A DNA stretch of 64,000 nt from Enoplosus armatus (GCF_043641665.1 NC_092186.1:19699001-19763000); one strand, 5' to 3'. Shown: positions 1-26,100, counted from the first letter of the stretch. The notes: generated by a model from the sequence alone, not told the origin. A program made the numbers and translations.

Positions 1-240
1 ATTTAGAATAAAATAAAATAGAATAGATAAACAGAGAACTATTATAACTATTATGTACATACAAGTAGATGAAAAATAGGTGTATATATATAAATGTATA
101 TAAAATCCAACAATGACCAACATCATACAATGTCTATATACAAGTCAAGTGTTCTGTAGATTGTAAACAAATACAAATAGTGCAAAGGAAGAAATATTGA
201 ATAGTAATACATGTGGAACTAAGTAAATCATCGATGATTT
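1..240. other. AT-rich upstream sequence, no gene seen
   Basis: This stretch is A/T-rich and has no credible coding exon. The opening bases are A-rich and loosely resemble the A-rich inner part of common fish retroposon fragments, but I cannot assign a family. It lies just upstream of the likely PGPEP1 promoter. Confidence 0.4.
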
Positions 241-435
241 TTACTTTGCGTGCCCTTGCTGACGTAATCACGTCACGTCTCACGCAGCCTGCAGAGAGGA
301 CAACCGGACACCGGTTATTATTTGTGTCTGGCAGAAGGAGCCGTCAGCAGCGGAGGGTACTGACTCTCTTCACGGTCTTGGTTCAAAATTAAAACTGAAA
401 AAGGAAGCAACGGATCCTCGGCAACAGGACGGGAC
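241..435 (+). promoter_or_regulatory. PGPEP1: PGPEP1 proximal promoter and 5' UTR with CRE-like sites
   Basis: The sequence becomes G/C- and CpG-richer just before the PGPEP1 start codon. It contains the CRE-like octamer TGACGTAA at 260-267, followed at once by an opposed CGTCA core at 271-275, giving closely spaced inverted CREB/ATF-type half sites. No TATA box is evident, which fits a housekeeping promoter. The transcription start cannot be placed from sequence alone. Confidence 0.5.
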
Positions 436-3400
436 ATGGATAACAGTAAACGGACTGTCGTCGTTACAGGTTTGTTTCTTTTCCTGCTATTGTTGACGTC
501 TCTTGTCGGCAGACTGAACAACAGGGTGAAGTGGAGGAAAAGTTGTGGAGATGACAGCTGCTCTAACGTTAATGGCGTCAGGCTGTTACTGCTTCACTCC
601 GCTGCAGTTGTAGACCGTTAAAGGAATCGTTTGTCTTACAGTTGTAATAATAACAACATATCAGTGGTGTTCAGTTATTTTTCACATCATTAGAGGCTAC
701 TGACAAGCTAGGTGAAGTTATCTTTTTGTTGTGGTTGTTTACTGTCTTTCTTGAAGGGCCACACCAAACTACACAAGGTAAATATTTAAGCATAAATAAA
801 TATATGTATTTCACGTTGATAGAATCTCTGCAGATCTTGCAATTGTGTAATTCTTTGCGAAATACAAGACAGAAATGTGGCCTACATTCATTATGCAATA
901 ATAAAATCAAAGTTATCTCAGACCATAGTTTATGGTGATTATTGATATCAAGGCTATAGTTATTAAGTATTGTAACTGATTCAGACATAATAAACGACAG
1001 ACAGAGCAACAGTAAATGAGGGAGAAATGCAAGGTGCTCACATCTATAAAATTACCCTAATATTTTGCGTTTTGTAGGACTTGTATGGAGTGATTGGGGA
1101 GGGGATTTTGTAGTAATAGTGAAAACATTTAATGTACAAAGGAAGACTGCCTTTGTTTTTGGCTTTGTATTGTGAGTTACACAACAGTTGGACTTGTTCT
1201 TAACATCAGGCCCCTTTCCAGACATGGTGTTATTTTATAGAGCCGGGCAAAGTGGTTAAAGGTAAATAATAATTACCGATAGACATCCAGTGATCGTGTT
1301 CCAGTATTGACATCCGCCTGTTGTGGTTTCTGTATGAAAGCTCATGCATTTTATTTCTGCTGCTTTGCATTATACTGGACCTAGAACTGTTATTTTCAGC
1401 TGCATCCTTCTTATCTGTCTCAGAGGCTGCTTTGCATGTTTCATTCACATTCACATTTTGCATTACTGTTAATCAAGAAAAATCGTAATGAGTACAGTGA
1501 TATGATATATCAATGAATATTGAATATATTACTCAGCACAAAATACAGTCTTGTATGTTAAATCTGTGGAGGATAACAGAATCAGTGACTTGGTGTTTTC
1601 AGACACAAAGGGGCGCAGAAGCTCGCAGTCCCAGCTGATAGAAGATGTGTAGATTGCCTGGGAACAGCACCTTCACAATAGCAGGCTGGCTGGCAGCTGC
1701 TGGCCCCTCACTCTTCTCCTTTTCAGCATCCTGTCAGACAGACTGATCCCCCCTCCACCCAATCCCCAGGGACCCACTGACCCATGGAAGGGTGGTGGAA
1801 GGGAATCAGTTATAGATGCCTATATAAACAAGCCTGAGGGAATATCCATAGGTTGCTGCTGTGATTTGGGAGTGATGCTTGAATGTTCTTTTAGTGATAG
1901 TAATTCATTTTAATTTGTTTATTCAAGGAAAGCAGCATGCTGCAAAACTTCTTATAAAAGTGTTCTGTATTTTCATTTCTGTATGTCTGTCTGCTGTTAA
2001 CATTTTATAATATAGATGCAATATTCAGAAAACGAATCACAATGTAATTTTTGACAGTATCTTGCTGTCATACCATAAAAATATTTCAAATTACCTCTAT
2101 CAAATAATTTAATCTACAAGTCAAACGACACATTAGGAGCTCATATTCAAGCCATACAACACACAAAACCATGGAAGGTACTGGAGGACTTATTCGTCCT
2201 TTATTACAACAGAACATTTGCTAAGATAGCCCATAGCCTTTTGGAAGTTACATTCGCACATCTGCTTCTCCAGAATTAAATACATTTGCTTTTTAATTTA
2301 AAATGTTTTTCTAATAGATGATTGTCTAAGCAATCCCACCAGAAAGACATTACACTCTGTACATGTTGGAAGAACAAACAACACATGGTTGCATTTCATT
2401 TCTGTTTGTGAACATTTTAGTCATTTTGTGTAGAAACCAAACAGACTCCATGATCGTTAACAGAATGTGATGCAGTATGGCATCCAAAATAATCTATATA
2501 TGTTTTGCAGGTTTTGGGCCATTTGGAGATCACAGTGTCAACCCCAGCTGGGTAGCAGTACAGGTGTGTTTTACCCCTCTGTTGCTGTTGTAATGCACTT
2601 ATTATTTTTTCATCATCATCATGAAGTTCTTGCATTAAAACATGTCGGTTGTAATTGCTGTTTAATTAAATGAACTGTCTTACTGGACAAGTCCTCAATC
2701 TTTTCCAAAATTCTTTATATTCATTCTGGACAAAAACATTTATCGAACATCACCATTGATCACCTCTTAAATATGGCACACTAACTTAATGAAGCCCTTG
2801 ACTGGGCAGTCTGCATAAATAGTCATATGTAATAAAAGAAGAGTGTGGAGCCTGTTTTTGCGGCTCTGATAGTTGCCGGCCGGCTTCACGCCTTGCAGCA
2901 GTTTGTCGGAGGCTCTCCGTGTCCTGCTGGGGAAACAAGCATGTGGGGGATGACTGTGGTTGTCAGGGTGTCTAGACGGACTTGATAAGGATATTAAAGG
3001 CAAACAAAAGGCCTCTTTGTGGCGGGGTCACAGACGTGGTCAAACAAGCCTCTTTTCAATACAAGTGGGGGTCAGTGACCGGGGCTATTTGTCCTGCAAG
3101 GAGATTGGGGGAGGTGTTGGTCCACTAGCCGTGAATTTGACTCAGATTTATCTTACTCATAATATGTATGATTGAATCTTTTATTTCCAGCATTTAGTTT
3201 TATTTATGATGACAATTGAGTATTGCGGTTATATTTGTTTGGTTTTCATAACCCAAGATTTTCAAGTTAAGTGCAAAATAATGTTATTTGGAGAGGGAGG
3301 AAGAAAAAGCAGAAAAGGACTGACATTTACCTGCCCTAGAATTTACCAAATATTTCAGAGTTTACAACATTTCATAGAAACATTTGGCAATAGATTATCA

Positions 3401-6400
3401 TTGGTTCTGAATAGTTTTTTTTTTTAATCTACGCGTATTATTATTATTATTATTTTATATTGAAAATATAGTTTTAATTTTAAAGTATTATATATTTTGC
3501 TATAGCACCCTTAAGCTGACAACAGACAAACGTAAGGGCATATTTTGTGGAAAGATCTACTGTCATTGGGCTGTAAGTATGAGTGAGGAGGGAGCAGGCA
3601 AAGAGTGCAACTAGCAGTGGTAACTTACTAAACTAATACACAGTTGGAGAAGTGAAAAAGGATTATATAAAAGGTGTGGTTGCTCTTCTACAAAAAGATG
3701 CTGTTGAAAGCTCAAAAAGCTAGTAAGTGGACCTTTGAGTTGATATTATTTTGTCACATATACTGAAAAATTAATTTCCATGCTCTTATATTATCAGCTT
3801 ACGTATGGGCCAATTCGTGCTGCTAACTTGCTTTTGAGTACAGTATTGAAATCTTTACACCACCCCTCTCCACATTGTTTTAAAAATATATTTGGGCTGA
3901 ACCTTTTTTCTGGTCTATAAATCGTTGATTTTGGAGTGTGAATGCTTGCTAATCAGGCTTGCCTTAATTTCACCTTAAACTCTGTTCAGTGACAAAAAAA
4001 TGCTTCAGTACATCAACATTATTACATTATTGACTGGAAAATGAACTAGTGCATCAGTGGACACTTGATAGAGCACAAGATTTTAGCTCTGAGACCTTCA
4101 TCACTGTAAGATGCTTGAGATAAAAAACATTTTAGCTTTTATGTGTTTGTTTGTCCTGGCAGGAACTGAAGAAGCTCGGACTTGGCGGTGAAGTGGACTT
4201 GCATGTATCCGAGGTTCCTGTAGAGTACCAGACAGTCCAGAGCTTGGTTCCTTCATTATGGAAGCAGTATCATCCACTGGTAAGAGGAGAACATGGTGTG
4301 ACCTATCCACATTGTTCCACTTTTAACAGGTGCAACACAGCAGCTCGTGTCTCATGTGTTGGCTCTGGTTTAGTAGTTCTTAGGTTCAGATCTGGTCCAG
4401 TTAAAATAGTCTCAGCTCCCTTTTAGACACCTCAGGTGTCAGAGAGAGCTGCCACAGATATATTGTGATGCATTTGTGCTTTGAGGCAGTAATGTTTTAT
4501 TTATTCTGACTTGTGTTTTTATTGTTTCCTTTGTTTGCCAGTTAGTAGTTCATGTTGGAGTCTCGGGTATGGCCACCACTGTCACGCTGGAGAAGTGTGG
4601 GAGAAATCATGGCTACAAGGGCCTGGACAACAGCAGCTTTTGTCCTGATTCACAGTGTTGCATTGTGGGAGGCCCAGACTGTATCGACTCAGTTATTGAC
4701 ATGGAATCAGTCTGCAAGAGAGTGACTGCCTCTGGGCTGGGAGTAGCTGTGTCTGTCTCCAAAGATGCCGGACGGTAATTATTTACTTTATGTTTTTCAG
4801 TTAGAATCAGCCTTTTTTTAACTTTCGCCTCTGGATCACATGCTTCAACTCCTGAGGGAGATAGAGACATGAAAACATCTTCATGTCAATCTGCATTGTG
4901 TGTTTAGTTTGACAGTGTGACAGACAGCTGTGATGAAACAAAGTCTGGAGTAAAGGTGGGATGTACTAGTTCTTAATAGGAGCACTAGTGCATCAATAGG
5001 AGCAATAGGACATTTTGAATCCTATCAAAATGAAGATAGGGATTTTGTCATGGAGGGCTACTACAATGCAGAATTTAAAAAATAAATACATTACAACAAG
5101 ACCTTGTTGTAAATATTAGTAATATGTTGTTGCCCTCGAACAATTTTATAGAAATAAATGAAGCCTGGGACACAATATCATGACTGTATCAGAGTCTGTC
5201 CAGCAGTTACACATACTGTTCTGTTAACATGGAGATACTGTATATACAGGATGGCTACTACACAAATTATACAGCACCTGTTTCTATGACTGTAAAAGCT
5301 GAGACCTTAACTGCATTATCTACTGACATTAATGGTGGGAGCCTGACCGATACAGGATTTTTTAAACAAATACTTTAACATAATAACAATATTTGATAGT
5401 TTTAAATGACAATATACGAGCCAATGTTTGTTTTTTTTAACAAATAAAGACGGAACATAAACAAACATTTTGATAAGAATCTCTTAAATTTAGTTATTAA
5501 GGAATTGTGAACAGTGAGTGGGACGTTTTACAGTTACAGTTACAGTTTTTTTTTAATTAAAAGTTTATCAGGTATACCTAACTAAAACCAATGCAATCTA
5601 ATGTACAGCCCTCCAATAAATCCTTCCTTCATGAAGAATATAACCATTTAAACTGTTTTAGAGAGGTGTGGATTCAACTGTGTGGTCATTTTGGAGGATG
5701 CAGTTTGTGAGGCTGTTTAACTGTACTGTCTTATACTGACAGGTGTTTCTGTTATTTAGTCTACCCTCACTAATATAAATGGGTTGGATAAAATAGTAGA
5801 AAAACCTCTCTGTATAATGCAATACAGTTCAACAGCACCTCAAACTGCAGCCTCCAAAATGACCATACAGTTGAATCAAAACCTCTCTAAAACAGTTTCA
5901 GTGATTATAACCTTCATGAAGGAAGGATTTATAACAGGGCTGTTGTATTAGACTTTAGTTTTAGCTAGGTGTACCTGATAAACTGGCAACTGAGTGTATC
6001 TTTGACATTTCTGTACTAAAATGTCTTGTTACTTACCGGCCAACAAATGTGCTGATACTGATATATCTGTGATAAGCTAGAATTAGCCATGCTGAGCTAT
6101 GACTCCGGCTGTAGTAAGAATATCAATATCATGTGGCAGGTATATGTGATCATTAAGTATGCCAACTGATGTTGCGAGTAGGTATGCAGAGACTTACAGT
6201 CACTAACAGCAAAGACATGAAGTTGTTATTGATTGTGCCTTTATTTTATAGTGCTTTTTATATGTTTGTCAGCACAAATGTACCTAAACGTCAGGAAGAA
6301 ATAGGTAACCTTATAAATAAATGTATGTGCACATTGGAAAAAGAGGAGAAGTAATTGATGTATTGGTGAATCCTTCCTAATGCATTAATAAATGCATCGG

Positions 6401-6700
6401 TAAAGCCCTTCTAGTATGTGCCCAGTAAATGGCTTCTATTGTGTCCACCACTTAATGTATCCAAGTCCTTCACTCATTTGATGCTGTGCTCTCTTCCCTA
6501 ACAGGTATCTCTGTGATTTCATCTACTACACGTCTCTGTACCTCAGCCACGGTCGCTCTGCCTTCGTTCATGTGCCTCCTCTCGGAAAGCCTTACAGCGG
6601 GGAAGACCTGGGCCGTGCGCTGCAGGCCATCATCCGGGAGATGCTGGAGCTTCTGGACCAGGCCGAGGAGAAGATCCACTGCCAGCAGCACTTCCACTAA
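436..6700 (+). CDS. PGPEP1: Pyroglutamyl-peptidase I, 5 coding exons, 210 aa
   Basis: Cytosolic cysteine peptidase (family C15) that removes N-terminal pyroglutamate from peptides. Coding exons: 436-469, 2511-2563, 4163-4279, 4542-4774 and 6505-6700. All junctions are GT-AG and the phases join cleanly to 633 nt, giving 210 residues (the human enzyme has about 209). The N-terminus reads MDNSKRTVVVTGFGPFGDH, matching the family's VVVTGFGPFG start. The expected catalytic triad falls at family positions: Glu85 (in VTLEK, exon 4), Cys149 (YLCDF, exon 5) and His168 (FVHVPPLGKP, exon 5). Exon 4 also carries the conserved HVGVSGMA and GYKGLDN segments. The start at 436 is the first ATG, with G at -3 and G at +4. 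Readings of exon 1 into intron 1 are artefacts. No disruption is seen and identification is very secure. Confidence 0.96.
470..4162 (+). other. PGPEP1 introns 1 and 2: non-coding
   Basis: Intron 1 (470-2510) and intron 2 (2564-4162) flank the small exon 2. I see no additional gene here. A short (ATT)n run lies near 3437-3454. Two more G/C-rich patches, about 1600-1860 and 2850-3080, stand out against the A/T-rich background and could be regulatory. The second contains opposed SOX-like cores at 3003-3020. Confidence 0.5.
4775..6504 (+). other. PGPEP1 intron 4, host of a foldback element
   Basis: The last intron is 1.73 kb. Its middle is occupied by the palindromic repeat described separately at 5562-5996. 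The remaining sequence is A/T-rich and shows no coding exon or RNA gene. Confidence 0.6.
5562..5996. repeat. Long foldback (palindromic) MITE-like element
   Basis: The left half (from AGTTTATCAGGTATACC at 5562) is repeated as its reverse complement in the right half (GGTGTACCTGATAAACT, ending at 5984). Pairing continues almost to the centre near 5774. Matching blocks include TCCTTCCTTCATGAAG with its complement CTTCATGAAGGAAGGA, the segment around AACTGTTTTAGAGAGGT, and GGTCATTTTGGAGG. The right end continues with GGCAACTGAGTG, which the left end has lost. There is no ORF, so it is best read as a non-autonomous foldback DNA element of a type frequent in fish genomes. The superfamily is not determined and target-site duplications are not obvious. 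Confidence 0.85.
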
Positions 6701-9440
6701 GTGACCTCTGGATGCCAACCAGCCTCTCCAGCCTTCACCACACAAGAGAAATTGCACTTAACCACAAGTAGCCAAACTTCCTTTTTTTGTTGTTGTTGTC
6801 TTTACTTCGACAAAATGAAGACTTCAGTGCATAGGATCTTTTCAGCGTTTGTTCCTTTCTTTTAAGTTTTTGCTTTGTGTTTTGCCAGATTCAGTTATGT
6901 TTTAATGTCTCCCGATGGTGAGAAGATAAAATAGGGGTCTCAAGACAACCCTCAGTCAAACTTTAACGTTAAACTTTTGTCCCACTTCTAAGTAACAGAA
7001 AACATTTATGTTTATGAGTTTATGACATGTGGAAAACCTTAGATTGACTAAGAAAACACAGAAGCAAAGTGCTGCTCCTGTTTGTTTATACGCAGAGGGT
7101 CTGTAATGTGGCACATGTTACAACTTATAGCCCCAAATGTGACTCCTATTAATGCACCTTTATAGGGTTAGGGTTAATGAAATGGTTATAGAAGTCACAT
7201 TTGGGGAAACTGTTGAATGTACTCTACAGTATTTCACTTTAATAATGCTTCGTCCTCAAATTTTGAGTTTTACTCAGTCACAATGTGTTTCAGTCAACAG
7301 GTGTTTGCACCTGATTGTCTCTAAATGATTAATATACATTATGGTTTTAAGTAGAAATGTTTAGCAGTAAACTGTGTTTGCTAGTTTCTGTTTCCTTTTA
7401 ACTTAACCTTCTAACTGTGTTCCGTTTCACCCTTGATGTTGAATTGTTTCTTGAGTCCTTTTTCTTTATAAGAAGTTGTAAATGTGCCTTCTTTTACCAA
7501 GGTTATTTAAATCAGGGAACGGGTTGGTTCCAGCTCATATTCCCCTAGTTTGTCGGCCCAATTCTGACAGAACACCCCCAAATCCACCTCTCTGAGATCT
7601 GGCCCCAAGCTGTGCAATGTTATTTTACAGATCTCAAGTTCAGTGTTTTAGTTTTAGGTTTGTAAGAATCCCATTACGGCTGCACAGTTATTTGAGACAT
7701 TTTAAGATTGCGTTAAATTGAGTTTCCAGTTCTAAATCTAAATTGTATATCCATTAATATTCTTTTTAAATAACTGAACAAATAGTCGACCGACCTTTTC
7801 TTCTCTTGTTCATTCAATATGAGTTACTCACTGGATTATGTTTCAAGGAACTGACTGACCGCACTGGTTTTCTGGGTAGTGAAATCCTTTTTACTGATTT
7901 GGGGCATCATTGTGTAAACTAACTTCACAACCTTTTTTTATTTTAAACTGTGAAGAAAATCTGCAATTTGTTTTTTACAGTTTGCAGCTTTTCAAGTTTT
8001 TCTTTTTCCTCACAATTGTGCAGCCCTAATTGTTATTCCTTGACTAAAGCTTTCTGTTGTTCCCTTCATCGAATCAGATATAGCTGCTTATTTTACCTGA
8101 TTTGATTTGATGAAGTTGGACTCTCGGTTCAGTCAGAGTTGTGCCTAGAATTTGATTTCTGTAGCACTTTCTTCTTTTGTTTTTCATTTTTGCTAAATCT
8201 GGAATATGGACAGCAATTCTAGCAATGTGAATGCTTGCATTTTATGTTTTTATTTTCAGTCACTTAAACTTGAAATATGTAGCTTTTTAGACATACACAC
8301 ATCAATTTTTAACCCCCCTCCCCAATAATTATAATTATGTATGTGAGGTATGCTTTATAGGTGAGTCATGCTTTATTTTCCTGAGCTTTGGTTTGTTCTG
8401 ACCTTTTAAACAAACTGCAGAAGATTCTGTCACTGTGTCTGAAAAGGTGCCACTCCCAGATGTACAGTTCTATGGCTTTTATTATTGGATTATCTTCTGT
8501 TTCACTGTGTAGACCAGCATTTCCCTGGCTGCTGAGTTGTCAGGACAGCCCATGCCACCTAACACAGCTTCAGTTTGAGAGATTTTAGCTTTGAATGGTC
8601 TACATTCTGCCTCAGCGCCCTCTGTGTCCCCAGAAAAACTATTTGTCTGTGGGAAACATGGATATAGTTGTAAACTATCATAGCTAGTCTTAGGAAACTA
8701 ACTGAATACTATGCTTAGCGTTGCGGCAGTAGTGGTCTCATGGCCTTTCCTTGAGTATTCAGTGCCAGTGAGTTTGAGTAAATTGTCATTTTTAGCAGTG
8801 CGTGTCAAATTGCTATTCAGTACCATTGTTTGTACCACAAAGTAGCACCCTGGAGCACTGAGCTTATCAGATGTTTAGACATTTTATCTTAGCACTTGTC
8901 ATTCAACTTACATCTTGGTTATGTGGTTTTAAAATTCTCTCTAATGGAATTGTTGAAATGATAGGCGGGTTTTAGTTCTGAGTTTGCAGGTGCTGATATT
9001 TTACTATGTGGCTTTGTGAGTGCTGAGAAGTGAAAGGGTTGTGGAGAAGCTGCCCCAAAAAATGTCTCCTCACAAAAGTGAAAGCCTCAAGTTTACATAT
9101 GAGGTGACCTCTGACCCTGACTCTTTCCTGTGCCTTGCTGTTTATGTGTGTTATGAAAAGGCCTTAAAAAAAATGGGGTCAGTGGGTCATTTCAAAGATA
9201 TATTACTGATGCTGTCCAGTCAGATGTGTGGCTACCTCAAAAAATACTTTTTTATCTCAGTGTGCTCTGTTGTACAATAACATTATGGCTCTGTGATGTA
9301 TTGTGAGTTTCACTGTTTAAGGAGAACCCTCTGAAAGGTGTCTTCTTCTGCTTCTGACATTAACAAAGCACTCTTACAATAAGTAATCTTGGCTTTGTAA
9401 AAGGAAAGGCTTTGAAATAAAGACAATTAAAGGATTACAG
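6701..9440 (+). other. PGPEP1: Probable PGPEP1 3' UTR with poly(A) signal
   Basis: After the stop codon the sequence is U-rich and non-coding for 2.7 kb. A canonical AATAAA occurs at 9416-9421, within a TTTGAAATAAAGACAATT context that looks like a functional poly(A) site. The extent of the UTR is inferred from this signal; shorter isoforms are possible. No other gene is seen in the interval. Confidence 0.55.
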
Positions 9441-10440
9441 GTAACGTCTCTGTATCTATCGAGTATTAAAACTCTATATTTTTTCCACTACTCACTAGTT
9501 ATGCCTATTAAAAGCCTGTGATTGGCTCAGTTGTGCTAATATAAAGTTGAGAGAGTTTGCATAAAAGGCCTATCAAAGAACATAGATGTTACTAAGCAAG
9601 CACCACTGTGTCATAAATAATTGGCCTGACATCTGCACTCAAGGTTTAGCTCCTGCAATTTTGAATCACAAAACATTTCACAACTCCACACTATAGAGAA
9701 AAAGTACTGCCTGTGTATTAATAGTATGCTGTTTTAGCACTCCGTGTGTAAAATGAACATACCATAGGCCGACTGTTTCAGAGTAAGGGAAAATATACAA
9801 AACATGCTCCAACAGGTGTCATGTTGCAGCAGCTCTGGGTTTGAAATTTAAAAGCCTAAATAAATAGCACATAAAGCAGGTCCTGCCTTAGTTGATACTA
9901 TAGTGGTGCAAAATCTGTAGAACGAATTTGCAATTAATCACATTATCAAAAACCACACACATCAAGACACACACTTTTGGGGGCCCTGGGGGTTCCAGGC
10001 CCATTTTGCCTGGTTGGTAATCCAGCCTTGTGATGAATACATACTGAAAACATGGTTGGATTTACTTCAATGTGAAATTTGGGCACACATATAGGCTCCT
10101 AAAATATAGTTCACAGTGAACGCTGTAGAAGCACAATTTATATAACACCAGTAAAAACACCTAATAAAGATGGTCAAGCTAGTAGGCTACATAAATAATT
10201 TTATTGTTAGGATTAAAACATTTTGAGGTGGTGAGTGATTTGGTTTAAATAAATATCTATTTTATATAAGGAGGGGGATATCTGCAACAGTTGCGCCCAA
10301 TAGGTATTTCCCCGTTTTCCCTGCAAAGGTCCACGATTCTGTTTTGATACCCGGAAATAAGATCAGAGTGAGCGCTCTCTCCATGTATGATCTGATCTGT
10401 CTCTGTTCTACAGCCTACAGTGTGAACGTCACACGTTGAG
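9441..10440. other. Intergenic PGPEP1-UPF1
   Basis: About 1 kb between the PGPEP1 poly(A) signal and the UPF1 promoter. The segment near 9965-10025, with runs such as TTTTGGGGGCCCTGGGGG, looks like a common fish interspersed repeat, but I cannot name it. Nothing else is supported here. Confidence 0.4.
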
Positions 10441-23155
<12,715 letters not shown>

Positions 23156-26100
23156 AGTGTAAGTACTTACAACATAGTCTTTGACGACTGTGACTTTGTG
23201 ACAATGTCTTTGAAGTCATTCAGAAAAGTTTAGCAGGTCAGTTTTGCAGGCTATTAAGGTAATTAGTACTGTATTAGTTAATTGCGTCTCTCACCATTTT
23301 GTCCCACTGGAGACAAGAATAATTCTTTCAGTTAGAGACATCTGACTCAAGACATGTTCAGGTCTCTGCTGAAGGCACTGTTGCTTGTCTTTTTTGGGTC
23401 AGAAGGTTATGAACCTGTTTTGTGTCTTGCAGGTCACTTGAAGAAGGGAGCTAGGCTTGAGCTGAGCTTAGTTCATCAGCTTTTTAATCTGGGAAATAAT
23501 AAAACATAAAATGGATACCTGTTTTCCTCTGCTACAACCGAAGCACCACCGAGTGAAAGCGACGGGATAGCGAAACCAAACCAATGACCAGCGAGAGAAA
23601 TAAGAGGGTAGAAGAAGAAGAGAGCACGAACAGACGGGCGGGGAGATGGCAAGAGAGGCCGAGTGAACAAGCGAGAGACGGGGGCCGATGTCCGTGTAAA
23701 GTGAAGGAGGGAAGTCGAGAAGATGGCGGCGTGTGGTCGAGCTGCTGAGGGAGACAGAGGGGAGATCTCAACGGTCTCTAAAGGGGAATCCAAATGAGGC
23801 TCAACTCCCAACAAAATAATCCAGCCAACCCCTTCAACCCACAGCCTTCAGGAAAGGAAGGAAAGCTATCTTATCTTCAGATGGGGATCGAAGCTTTCCA
23901 GCTGAATTTGAAGAACTTGTTCTCCAAACTTGCAGGGGGGCATGATTACAGAAAGCCACCGAACAGGTAACACAAAATCCCCATGCTAAAAGTCGGTTGG
24001 TTGCCCAACCAGTATCTTTTTAAATTAGGTTAATCATGGGAGGAGAGCGGCACCAACAATCTTCTACTGGGCCCAAAAACCTCAGCAGCCTCTGAAGGAA
24101 GCAGCGGTCGACACACCCTCTCGGAGAGGAAATAAAAACACGGTTTCTGTGCTTGGGTCTGAGATTAAAGAGCCTTGAATTGAAATACCTTTCATTTGCC
24201 TTGAGAACCACTGGCTCACTCACGAGGTCTTTAATGGGGTGGTTTCGACCACACGTCAGTGGTGGAGTGGCACCAGGATTTCAGACTGTTTTTCAAGGCA
24301 TGGCGCGTGAATCCCACTGATATCGGGATCATCATGGGACAGTTTTTTCTTCTCTGAAGTACCTTTCTTATCACAGAGCACAAAATTGCAAAAAAGTCAT
24401 CGAAACTATCAAACATGACCAGCATTGAATATTCAACTCAATGTCATTTGATGTTTCAGCGAAGGCTTTTCCTTATTTTAATCTTTTGAAAGCAGGGGTT
24501 GTTGATGTCCCACTGTGCTTCATGACCAGATGTCTTTTTTTAAAACACTCTGTGTACGCTTAGATTGGCAAATGCTTGAATGCTTTGCATCGACTGATTC
24601 CTCAGGGGATTGTGGACTGTCAACACTCATCACACAAATCCCTGCTTGAGGTGAAAGAAACCAAACAAAAGGGGGAAAGAAGGATGATAGTAGTCGAGGC
24701 TTACAGGCGGTCGTGGCAATCAATCCACCACAGGTAAGGAGTAGAAAAGGAAGGTGGCTGAGGGAGAGGAGGATATGAGAGTTCCGGTCATTGCCAGGGT
24801 TAAAAATTTAGAGGAAAACGTGGCTTTAGGACTGTTCAGTCCCAATAGATGACCACACATTAGTTGTAGTTGTAAACCCGAGTGTCAGTTCACACAGCAT
24901 TTTGATTTTGTGAATAATGTTCACTTGACGACCAATATAGCCAGGCTGACGGCCATATTGCCCAGCCACACAAATCTAAACGTAATTGGGGTAAAAAATT
25001 GAGACTTTCACAAAGAAAATCTCAACATCACCCTATAATTTAAAAATCAACATAATCTGAAAGATCTTTGGTTCCTGTGTATGAAAATATTTTGACAGTT
25101 AACTAAACCCCAGTTACACACAGTGGAAATGCCGTCAGTACTGATTAGATGATGGCGAGGAGATAAATGAAAAGTGAATGAGAAATGTTAATCAGTGCCT
25201 ATAACCAATCACCTTCAGATAAACAGCTGCAGCACAAGCATGAATGTAGTTAAAATCAAACTACCAGCATAAAAAACCTTCCAGACACCAGAGGGCTCAA
25301 GAAACCCACAGAAAAGGACTTGTTGTATTTTATTTTTTTAATAAAATCAGGCCAGGCAATGATGAGGTCAGTGAGTTTAGCAGCTGGGTTGTTTCTCAAA
25401 GGATGGGCGGATGAAAAAAAAGCCACCTTCCTTCTCTGTGGAGTAAAACAAACGGAGGCTGGTAGAATTTATTTTTCCTTCTGTGGACTTTTGATTTGTG
25501 CAAAGCCTGCATTATATATTACTTGTAGAGTTCCTCTCAAGATTTATGTGGATCCCGAACCCTCTTCCTGGAGAACTGTGTGAACCTTGAACCTTGAGTT
25601 GATCCAAACTTTGCTTTTGTCAGATGATTCGCTGCTTTGTGCGTCACGTTTTGTTCAGTTGGGTGTTATTTAGCCATTTTGTGTAGTTTTACTAAAACCT
25701 GTTTCTGTAGCAACTTGCCGACAACAGGAATGAGGCGGACAATGTTTCCTTTCTTCATTAGTTTTGTATCTTCTCCTCAAACAGTCCGAGGGATTGTAGT
25801 TTTTTAACTCCTCCAGGAAAGACGCTTTCTGAACACAGTAAGAATGTACTTCACTTGTTTCTCACCTGCTTCTCATTTCAGCAGACATGACAATCATGTT
25901 GTGAGTAGATGTTGTCATGTTAAATTGACTTAGAATTAGTTCTGTTTTGTTGACATTGTGCAAATCTCTAATTTGGGCAATGAATTAGTTTCACATATCA
26001 AACTGTTCCATTGAAATCCTAACATGTTATAGCTTTAAGAATCTGCTGCCGTAATATTATTGTATTGCTTTGGTGTTTCTTTTCCCATCTTCTGAGCCAC

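Noticed and set aside
9965..10025. G-rich/C-rich segment resembling a fish repeat
   Set aside because: It is too short to assign to a family with confidence, so it is only mentioned in the intergenic note.
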